Shown piece by piece: positions 50,401 through 62,400 of a DNA stretch of 64,000 nt. The notes under the pieces are model-generated. The model had not been told where the DNA came from and made no database searches. It saw nothing but the letters and a program-made list of their open reading frames with translations. The translations under genes and the position numbers were made by a program. The stretch is from Atrina japonica (taxonomy: Eukaryota; Mollusca; Bivalvia; Pterioida; Pinnidae), in NCBI GenBank assembly GCA_030159075.1, contig BROG01000966.1, forward strand, positions 124,001 to 188,000, written 5' to 3'. Position 1 is the first letter of the stretch. Each line of letters begins with the position of its first letter.

Positions 50401-53400
50401 CATATGTAACACGATAAGTATACACCAAGCACTTAAATACTGGGAGCCTTCGGAATCATTTACAAAAAAAAAAAAAAAAAAAAAAAGAAAGGGTGTACTA
50501 AAGTAATATTATCCACAAACAATAAAAATGTATCCCATGTTTTTATTTGTCAACCGTATTACATGGATCACATCAGAAAACGAATCTGTACGCTTTATCT
50601 TGGGAATCAGGAAGTGGTTATATATTTATCGGAACTTCTAACTCCTATATTATCATGATCATGTATATTGCAATAACAAACCGTAATATGTCATAATTAT
50701 CAATACCATCTTATATTCACACAAAACCCTTTTCTCAAATTTTTCTATTATCTTTCTATCTATATTTTTCTTTCTTTTCATTTTTCATTTATTTCTTTAA
50801 TTTCAATATTATTACCATTTTTTAAAATTTTGATGCCCGTGTATTTTTTGTTGTTATTGTAATTCAATCACAGAAGTAAAGAACACAAAAGAAGATATTT
50901 TGGGGAAAAAAAAAAACACCTCTAAGGCATACTTTTGGTGTTTATAGTTTTTCTAATCTTATTTCACTTGTTACCGTTTAAAACTATTCCATTTCTTTTT
51001 CCTGTTTCAAAATATTTCCATATTGAACTGATTTAAATCTTTTAAAAAAAAATTTAAAATGTTTCATTTTTGTCCATATACAAATATGACATGGTAAATA
51101 AAACTCTCCGTCTTATTGTTACGACCGATTCAGATGTCTACGGGTTGTAGGAAATATTTCTGTTCAATGTGACTACAGTCGGCAGAATATCAATAAAATC
51201 AACAGGCAGCTTTATACAGGTATATTTACTCTACAGAAATACATGATTGCTTGTAAACAAAGCCAAGTCACACGGCAAGTGAAGTCGAGACTTTAAAATT
51301 TGAGTCGGAAATAAAATACATACCCGATTATGATTTCATTGCAAATGACTTGTCTGTATTAATACAGCCCTATTCCTCAGTGGATTTTTTTTTGGTTGCT
51401 ATCTTTTTTTGGTACGATCATTTTTGTTTAATTATCTGAGCTTTCTTTCTTTGCTTTTGTACAAAATTTTTTAAAAAATATTTTTTTTGCAAGATTTCCA
51501 CTTCAACACACCCAAAAATGAAATGAAGAAAATAAATTACAGAGGAACATATAATAAGAGACACCAAGGAGATAGTCTTTGCCACTGATATTTGACCTTT
51601 AAACCTTTCACCCCTGGGTGTCTAAATGGTATGCTCTTTTTTATTGTCTTAGACCAGTCCATTATGGTCTATAGTGTTGACAGGGTTAATTTTTTTTTTC
51701 TTTTTTGCAAAATGCAAATTCCAAAAATACAAGCTGTGATCTTTCATAATGGCAGTCTTAAAAGACACGTTTCACTGAAATGTTCTCAGTTGTTTCCAAA
51801 GGTTTGTTTTATCACTGTTTGTGCTCAGCCAAGAATTTTTCACTTGAATATAAATGTATGACAACATCGCCAGCTCAGATGAAGTGCCACAAATTTTGAC
51901 CCCTGATATCAACTGGCAACAATGTATTAAAGGACCATAACTAGGACCCAAAAACAGATGAGGCAGGGGTTTAGGGGGGCACTGACTGAAACCCCCTAAT
52001 TTGGGGATGCAGGGGACGAAGCTCCCCTTGGAGAAAACTGAACATTTATATAAAAATAACACAGCTTCCAAACATTTCCATGACATTATTTATAAAAATA
52101 ATAATAATAATACAAAAATTGGCAAATATCATCTGCCTCATAGGTATTTACGGCCCTGATGTAGTGAGGGCCAGTTCTTTGATGCATCTTGCCTAAAATT
52201 ACATGGGACCTCACAATCTTTTATACAGAGTTGTCCCCCCTTACACTCCTCCACAATCTCTGTCAATGTCTAAAAAGAAGTCCCAAAACACCTGGTCATG
52301 TAAACCACAAGATGTATATAAAAACCAAATTATACAGAGTAAGGATACTTTTCACAAAAATATAGTCCCTATATTCATATTCTTTTTTAAAAAAATATTT
52401 TCACCTCAAATAGTTTTGTTTCTTTGTCGGCACTGAAAATATATGCAAAAAAGACCGATACCTTATAAAGAGCAAATTCTATAGCAGATTTATATACTTT
52501 GCCAGAAACTGGCAAAAGTCGAGACGTCGACAGTGATTGTTAAGGAGTGCAAGGACAGACAACTCTGCGTAAAAGATTGGGGCTCTCCTACATGTATTTT
52601 AAACTCATTTGGAAGAAATGGTTTGACTTTCACTTCCTATACCACGCACATGGCAAAGTAACAGTTGCCAGATTTTTTTTTAAAGTCTTAGGTACTGTAT
52701 ACAGGGTTATTTTCGCCCTGTGTTATTTTAGTCCTAATGCACTTGCAAACGGTTTCGCCCCGTTTTAAATTTGTCCAGGCTTTTATTTTTAAAAATAGAT
52801 GAATTTACCAGTTTGAATTCGCCCAGTTTTAAATTTGCCCATGGATTATGGGGGCGAAAGGGGCGAAAATAAAACAAGGGCAAAAATTTCCCTGTATACA
52901 GTATGAAATTATACAATATTGAATCAAACCTGGAACCTTCCACTTGCCTAGCCAACGCTCCAAACAACAAAGCCATATCATGAGCAGCAGGATAAAGGTC
53001 GACAGGTTGTCATGTTGATAACCAAAAAAAATCCCACGATTAGACCAGAATTTTGATTAAAAAGGCTAAAAATATACATTGCCATAGAAAATTTTAACAT
53101 ATCATGCATATATTGCCTAGAATGAATGAAACACGCAGACAATTGATATTCCTGCCATCCGTCTCAGAATACAAATGTCAACTAATTTCTTTTCACAAAT
53201 ACTGTTAACTAATTATTCACATTTGATTTCTTTTCACAAATACGACATTATAACAAGTATTTTTAACAAGTTTTTTTCAACCTGAAATTTAAAAAAAAAA
53301 CAGTTTATTTGTATAAAATGCCATATATTTGAAAATTTTATTATGAACCAAAAACCCCATTTTGACAGCTTGTATGCCTCTAAGTAAGGCAAAAGGTTGA

Positions 53401-56400
53401 ATTTCTCACTGGAACACAAAAACATATCATCTAGCAGAATTTTGACAATAAGAGACTATGTTAACTTATCAACCCCTGGAAAATAATGGACTCTTCTTAA
53501 ATCAATGACTTAGACCAGTCCATATGTATCTTTAGGGCTGAATGAGTTAAGTTCAAACAGTGCAAACATTTCCCCCAGACAACATTAATACATGTAGTCC
53601 CATACTGTGTTGATTAGTGCGTTACAGATAACTGGAGATAAATATCGGTATGCAGGAGTATAAGTAAACATACAGGGTGGCCCAAAAAATGTTCTCAAAT
53701 TTTACATGACAATAAAGACTGACTGTTTACTGATTTAGAAATGGCGACAATTCTTGATTTATTGATTTAAGAATGCACAGTAAAAGAAAAAAAAAATACC
53801 CCCTCTCTTACAATGCATTGTTTATTGACAAGATTAATAATTAAATGCAGAAATGAAATAACAAAAATCAGTGTGTTACGGGGGAATCAGAACGTGATGA
53901 TATTTTTGGGGATACCCTGTATGTAATGGAGTCTATGTACATGTACCTGGTATCTATAGATCGTTAGATCAAATCTTGATCCATACAGCTACGTGGATGA
54001 TTAGATGAATCAATTTACATAATTAATTTATCTTAATGATCTAACTCAATATCTCGGTAAACACCGCAAAACCAAAGTGGATTAATCTGCCTGGTCTCGA
54101 CTGATCTTTAAACTCATTACATCTATCTTAATGGTAGAGTGACCATTGTGGGACAGAAAATTAAATACGCTGGACATTTAAATCACTCAATTTCTGACAC
54201 TGATAAGATTTGTGGACATTGATAGCATCGGTGTTTTTATGGCTAAAATCCGGTCAAGCTTTTGGGTCTTTATTAAGGTATATATTTAGTAATACCTTAA
54301 TAGCACAGGGATGTAAATCATTTGAGTGAAAATATCTCACCTTCCTTGTAACAAGATACTAACTCGGTGTCAGTTTATGAAGCAGATTTGTGAAGGATTA
54401 GCGATCAAATTAACTCCAGATATTTCCCACAAACACAGCCCTGATTTCTTTTTTGATCTCCGGAAATTATTTCATCTCCCCATTACACCCACTCTTGTAC
54501 TTGGTATCAGTTTAAGAAACTTAATGAATCTGTCGGGTTATACTTATAGCATTTGCTACTTAACCATCTTCATAAATAGATCAGACCCTGTCTTGAGAGA
54601 CCACTGTCATGAAAGAGCACCTGTCTTTTGTGGTCACATTTTGACCTGGCTAATCAAAATTGCAATTAGCTAAATGGGATGTTGGTTGGCTAATATTTTC
54701 ACTCAGTTTTCTGAGTCCAGGGTGAACCCTGATAACAGTTACAGTACAACATGTCTTGAGAGATCACATGTCATATAAGATCACCTGTCTTCTGAGGCCA
54801 TATTTTGAAAAACCATTCAGTAAAATATCTCTGTATATAAAACCTCTTTTGAGAGTTTACAATACATCGGCAGATATGGTGTCTTTTTTTTTTTTTTAAC
54901 TCAATCACCCCTATAGACACATTTAGACTGGCCTAAATCACTGATTTACAGAAGAGTCTATTGTTTTTCAGGGGTTGATGAGTTAAGGCAGGTTTCACTG
55001 TACATGATAAGCCACCTCATTTTTTTTTAAAACTCATCATGGTTGTTGGTTCTAGAATCAGACCAATACTTTCTTCTAATAACTAATTTTTTTCTCCTTT
55101 TCGTTATTTATTTTTGAAAATGAAGACTTGTAAAAACATCTTGTCAAATTACTTAAATGTTCATGAACATTTTTGCTTTTACATTTAAATCCATCACTGT
55201 AAATATTAATCAAAGGTCCCAAAATTTACTTTTATCAACAGATTCATATTATAATTTGCTTTCTTTGAATTTGTAGTGATGGACAGGAAACCAGGCTAAA
55301 TTTACAGGGTACCAGATAATACAGTAAGGAAACAAGCTGAATAAAATGACAGATGCAAGTATTTTACGGGACTTCACGCAGCCAGACGAACTTAGTGACC
55401 TGACCTTAATCATTAACGGAACTCCACTACACGTACACAAACAATACCTAGCGGAATGGTCGCCTGTATGGAGGCGGATGTTCCTGGAAGGATTTACTGA
55501 ACATGGGGAAGAAGTCAAGGAAATACAACTGCAGGGGAAAAAGGTGGAAGAATTTACAGAATTACTGCATTGTATATATTCCACTCAAAAGCCAATTTCA
55601 GGTTGGTATGATTTCCGGGCAAGTACAGTGAAACTTGTATAGAACAACCTCCTTAGGGACACAAGATTACCAGTCTTTATAGGAAGGCGGTCTTTATAGG
55701 AAGGTGGTCTTTATACAGAAGTTGATTTGTACACAAATGGTACTGATGGGGACAGCAAAAAAAACGGTCTTTATAACCAGGTGGTCTTTATACACAGGTG
55801 GTCGCTAAAGCAAATTCTTACATGAGTTTTCTACAGAAAGGAATCTTGTTATCTCAAAGTTCATGAGACTGCCCCTAGTACTTCAAGATATCCAAAATTC
55901 GAGATATCCAAAATTCCAGATATCCAAAATTTTAATTAAAATATCTATCTACCCAAAACCAGAGGCCCAATGAGCCTTAACAGGTCATCTGAGCAAAACA
56001 TGATACAGTAAGGATTGGCTGATCATTGGTTGCTGAGAAAATCCTTTAAAAGATGTACAAACTTTAGGCTCTTTCTTGGAATTGGGAATGGCCATTCCAC
56101 TTTGACATAACTGGAATTTCGACCAATCCAATTTCAACATAAGTAGACTCCGCTGTTTTATGATGTTGAGTCAGACATATAAGTATGACATTATCATCCT
56201 GTATTTTTAGAAGATTTACTGTAATTGATTACTTGAAATTTTTGCCCCTTTTATGACAGAAAGTCAATTGACTCCATCTTTAGTTCCCTCTTAATTACAA
56301 TAACCTAATTGATTGCATGTTGGTGCTTCAATTATATAGCTGCAAATTTTATCTTTCATTCAAAATTTGCCATCTCATCGAGGGCTAAAATGGTGAAAAT

Positions 56401-59400
56401 TAAATGGAAAGTGAAAATGTCAAGATATACAGCAGTTTTAAGATATGTATGTAAATACCATGTTTTCAAGTACGAATTATATGATATGATGCATGTTTTT
56501 TTTAAGACCTGTTGTTTGTTAGTTGAATGATGTCATTAACAAAATATATCAAAGGTGCTCTTCCATACGTCTGTGCCTCGGGTCAAACTCTTATTTTTGC
56601 AATACTATTTTTGACCAAATAAGCATCCAGGGCACTTAATAGGAAAAATGGGGTGGGCACATTTTGACATCAAACAGTTGAATTTTTTATAAGGCAAAAA
56701 GTGGTAAAGTTGATGTAGCTATTGCTGGCCAGTGGGGCTAGCTTTTAACATTCTTCCATTGCTTGGGGCTAGAGATAAACTGTTGCTTAGGTTTTTTTAG
56801 TCCAAATCACCTCTTCACGCAGGCTAGAAAAGATACTCAAAACATGTCCAAAAAAAAAAGTGAGTAAATCTAACTAATGATGGGAGTGGGCACCTATAGG
56901 GACATGGGCGGTTATGGGGTCAATTACGGTAGTTTACATTTTGGAAATTACTTGACGAGTTGAATATAACTCAAAATAACCCGTTAAAAGGCCAATCTGA
57001 TGAAAAAAATTATGACAGTTTCATTCATAGGGGGAATCAAAAAGACTAAAACAACAGACCTGAGGTCAAAGAAAAAACCAAATGTCCAATACTGATAGGT
57101 ATTGTTTTAACATCAAATTCCTGTAATTTCAGATTCAAATGTACGATTCCTACTGGAACTTGCCGAGGAGTACCAAATGGACAGAATTAGGCAGAGATGT
57201 GAAGAATTCCTAATTAACCAAGAAAGAACATTAGAAATACTAGTCTTGGCTCAGAGGTTTCATCTAAAAAACCTCTACCGCAGGTGTATTGAATATGCAA
57301 AAACTCGAACCTTGGAAGATTTAGACTCTGATCCGGAATCCAAGAAACTGGACTCGGATACACTGATAAAAATATACAAGGGTAAAATCGAAATGTTACG
57401 GGATTATTCAAATGACCTTACGCAAAAGGACAACAGACTGTCTCACGATTTAGAGACCATGAAAATGGAGAAAGACAATATGAAACGAAGTTTGCAGTCG
57501 ATTCAGACATTGTGGAACACTCCGAATAAACGCTGTTTTAGACACATATCCGAGGCGCATTTTGATTACTCATGTTCCGACTGCAATGAAAAAATTTATC
57601 TGGAAGTACGTAAACTATGCGGCGAAGGCCAGCATCTCCGTAGATATTTCCCTCGCACAGTTCCAAAATAGTTGTGATTTGAGAGGAAATATTCTTTCTA
57701 GAAATAACTTGAAAATGTCTTCATGGTGGCGAGAATGATTATGATGACAGGATTTTCTGTGTTAACCCGAATAATCCAGTCGTTAAATTTCATTAACTTT
57801 GATCACTAAATTAATGCCTGTATGCATACCCAATCAGAATGCCTCAACTGTGCCAGATTGCGATGTCATAGTAACCTATGTCATAATTTTGTGACGTTAC
57901 ATAGGCTATTTCACATCACTGGTTTTTTTTTTCGGAATAACTGGTAAATGAAAGTAATGAGTCATCATAACACAATGGTAACATTGCAAATGAACCCTAG
58001 CATTCATTTGCATTTCTCTGTTTAATTCAAAAATATATTTATTCTGAATATCATTTAAATAGCTAGCGATATCCATATTTGTAAATGACCGGGTAACTGT
58101 GGAAATCACAACTCCACATAATCTTTAGATTGTCGCCCGAGATTGGTCAATACAATTTATATTGGGGATGATACATTTTATCAACACTTTGTCTTTACAT
58201 CCCTCTGGAGGACACTGGCCATTAGAGGACGCTGCAATTATTGGAGTTGGTGATAAATTTGAAATATACATCTCATTCTATGGAGGTGACACAATACAGT
58301 TATTTGATGGGCATTTCTGAGAGCCATTTTTGATCCAGTTACAGGTCCCTTTCCCGATGCAAAATTGGCTTTGTTTTCAAAAATTTTGTAAATAGAAAAT
58401 ATTCGAACCCCAAATTTCCAGTCTTGGGAAATTTGACTCATCTAAGTCTTACTGGTCAAAGACCAGTGGTCAACTAAGACCAGTAGTCGACTGTAATATT
58501 ATTTCGCCTATATACAACACATTTTTTGTGATTTTTTTTACATCAGTCTTCAGTTGAAGGGTATTTTTTTTTAAACCGAGGGAAATAAATATTGTTGTGA
58601 TAGATACTAAACATGAAATCACACCATAGCAGACTACTGGTCCTAGCCGACTACTGGTCCTAGCCGACTACTGGTCCTAGCCGACCACTGGTCTTGGCCG
58701 ACTACTGGTACTAGGTGACCACTGGTCCTTGACCATTATAGTTGAACAACGTATTTGATAGTAAAAACACAGCAAATGAAAATGGTATCTTTATAATTAA
58801 TTTTAATTAAATTTCTCATATGGCAACGTGACCAAATGCCGGTGCAAAGCTTCAGGATTTGGGGTATGCTCGGCACTTATGGCCATTGACCAGTGAGGGG
58901 TCTTTAATGTGCTGACACCTACTGTGACACGGGAACTCGGATTTTACTGTCTCATCCGAAGGAAAAACAAATTGTTATAGCATCATGCTGTAAACTATAC
59001 AGAAATTGTCACATAAAATCTATGTGAAAAACTCAATTGGGAAACAAATTTACATATATTCATGGAAATGAGACTTGGGTGTGTATCACCAGGTCCCGCA
59101 ATAAGACACTTCCCCTAATTATCGCATTCACATGATGATTGTAAAAAAAAAAAACATATATACCTGTTTCACATCTGTCAACAAATTGTCACACAACAAC
59201 AAACAAATTGCCAACTGCTACAAACATGCCAACTGCTAGCTGCTACAAACAAATTGCCAACTGCTATAAACAAACTGCAAACTGCTACAAACATACCAAC
59301 TGGTACAAACAGATTGTCATTTGCTAAAAACAAATTGCCACTTGCTACAAACAAATTGCCAACTGCTACAAAATGCCAACTAATCAAAATGAATTGCCAC

Positions 59401-62400
59401 AAATATACTAACTGCTACAAACAAATTGCCAACTGCTACAAAATGCCACTTGCTACATACAAATTGTCAACTGGAACAAACAAAATGCCAACTGCTACAA
59501 ATAGCCCAATGCTGACTTACATGGTCTTGAAATTTTATCGATTGGAAAAGGGATGTAACTCATTTTTATAATGAAGAAATTGTAAGTCTGCAGAATTCAT
59601 TTGGAGCATCTTAGCTGATTTGATCCTAACCAAGGTTATAAAAAGAATTCTCTACTACCGGATTTTTTGTGTTCAGTGTTGTTTATAATGGTAACATCCT
59701 TCTGCTATATCATGATATGACAAACTTTCAAGATCCTGTCAGCTGCAATTTCATAGGTCAAACACGACATATCTATGGGGTCACTCGCACATGACCGACG
59801 TTCCTTAGTGTTTTTTGTTAGATCTTCAACATCACATGTCAGAATACGGGAGTAGTGAGTGAACGGTTTACAACCCATCCAACCCTGAGGTCAAATTTAG
59901 ACTCACCTAAATCAATAAATAGTATAGTCTACTGTCAGAATTCAGGAGTGAACAAGTTAATATTGTATTTAAAATTATCATAAAATTTTTATTCTAAATC
60001 ATAGACCCTTGAATTTTGCAGTGGATTTAGCCATTCTTTGAAATGGGCAGGTCCAAATGTGACTTCAAGGGTTGATGAGTTATTCAGATTGGTGATGAGT
60101 AGAGAGAGCTGTTATCATATATCATCATCTCAATAAATCAAGATACCGAAGACCTGGCTACAGATAAACTGTTACTTATGGTTTTTCAGGTCCACATCTC
60201 CTTGTCAACCAGCTAGATAAGATTCTTGTATGTAAAAGGGGGAGGGCGCTTATAGGGACATAGACGTTTAAGCCTTAATGGGTCGAATACATTATATGGC
60301 TTAAGAATAGGAATCTCAATGTTTACATTATTACAACAAATCTGGGGAGGGGAAATGAGCCAAAAATGAATGAAAATGACAAAAGTCTGAAAAGAAGTAA
60401 GAACGTATCAAAAACTTATTATCCAATTTCTATGAAAAACAACATCTCAAATCATACATCAATGAAGATCACTCAGATGCAATTAGATTTTCAATTTATG
60501 CAGTGATCCTGGAGCAGAAGATTTTCAAAGAGGAGTACCCTTTAAGGGCTATTTCACCCTACCCTGGATTCACCACAGCTGATCTGGATGAAAAACACAA
60601 CCTTATTAGAGGATCTGGAGTACTTCCTTCCTGTAGAATTTTGTCAAAATCCCTTCAGTGGTTTCATAGAACAAGCGGACAGTGTGAAAAATGACAACCT
60701 CCACCTTTGTTTTTTTGTTTTTGTTTTTGTTTTGTTTTTGTTTTGTTTTTTTGCATTAAAAAAAATCAAAAATTTGTTTTCAGCTAAATTCTCACATGAA
60801 AGTATTTCTTTATCTAATTCCAATGTAAAACACATAAAATGAATGCATTTAAGTCAATAATCATGCAAAAACAAATGATTTTGATTTGATTTTTTGTTTT
60901 ACGCCATTCTCAACAATTTTTCAGTCATATGATGGCATCCAGTTTTTTATTGGTGGAGGAGAAACCCCGGTTACCCATGTAAAGACCACCAACCTTCCGC
61001 AAGAAAACTGGCAATTTGAAATGACCCTAGTGGGGTTCGAACCAGAGGTGAGAGGCCATGTGATTTAAAGCGCAATCCTCTAACCACTCGGCCACGGAGG
61101 CCCCCCCCCAAAAAATAAAAAAACGAATGAAAATGTTATAGACTCAGAGATGTAAAAAATGTATTTTCCCAATTTCTATGAATCATCAATTTATGTAGAT
61201 CACAGATACTATTAGATTTTCAACTCATGCAGCAGTTCTGGAGAAAATTTTCAAAGACGAGTACCCGTGAGGCTTACTTTGCCCCACCCTGGATCCACTC
61301 CTGAGATGATTTGGCCATAAAAAAATACTTTGTAGAGGATCTGGAGTATTTGCTTCTTGTAAAGTTTCATCAAATTCCCTTCAGTGGTTTTGGAGAAAAA
61401 GTCGAAAATATAAAACATTAGCAGACAGATGGTGATTAAAAATGCATACCTGAATTTTGATTTGTGTGTTTGTGTTAAGAACATTTTTCCAAATGATGAA
61501 ATGAAATAAAATCTATTTATTTTAAATTGGCTGGACTTTATTATATTTCAAACCATGAAAAACTATGTTTATTCATTTTTATTTTTGGCTCAGACGAGGA
61601 GTGTTTAGAAGCCCACATTTGTCATATTTGTTGTTTTAATATATTGGCAAACTTAAATTTCGATTTCTGAATTTTTAACAGCCGTGACAAATCACTAGTC
61701 TGCCTCCTCTTTTAGCACTAGCCATGACTCGGAGCGAGAATTCCTTTAACCAAGATCTTTCAAACTTGAGCTAGTATCCCATGATTAGGCAGACTGTGCT
61801 CTTGAAATCGACACTGGTTTAAAAAAAATGTCACCTTGCTCTGCTTGGAAAGTTTCAAGTTGAAAATCATACAAATGTGAGAGCACACAACATGCTTTTT
61901 GGACAGCAATCAATGTGAGTCAGATGCTTTAATTTATCAACACTGAGTAGTCAAATGCATCGTTGTATAGGGCATAACAGACCATGATTTTGATGATGTA
62001 ATTTCAGAGTGAAAATGGAAAACTTTTTATTTCTGGTTCGGTAAAAATTAGTCGCGATATGTGATTGATAAAGCAAATAAACACTCACTAAAACCTAAAA
62101 CTGGTCATATCTGCAAGTGATTTGGTCGCATTGTAGAGCCCTTTTATGAACAAGTAATGACTTGGCGCTAAAAAACATTTTTGAGTGAAGGAAAACTATT
62201 ACTCAAAACTGCATCGGTCATGCGGTCCGGAAATTGGGTGAACAACATCGGAACGTACAGATTTTTATCAGTCAGGACCGACAGACAGATGTTATTGTCA
62301 TAGACAGCTCTGCATAAACGGCATCTGCCTAGTAAGGCTATTCAAACAAAGAATAGACCTCTTTATAAAGGCCACCCGTCTATAACAACGACTTTTGCCT

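Noticed and set aside
54326..54673. 115-codon + strand frame
   Set aside because: No motif, no splice context, and its end lies in a pogo-type MITE.
55249..55584. 111-codon minus frame rich in Cys/Ser
   Set aside because: Antisense of BTB exon 1.
61015..61108. Functional tRNA gene
   Set aside because: Box A and box B complements are clear but cloverleaf pairing fails and a SINE body follows; the same applies to the other SINE heads.
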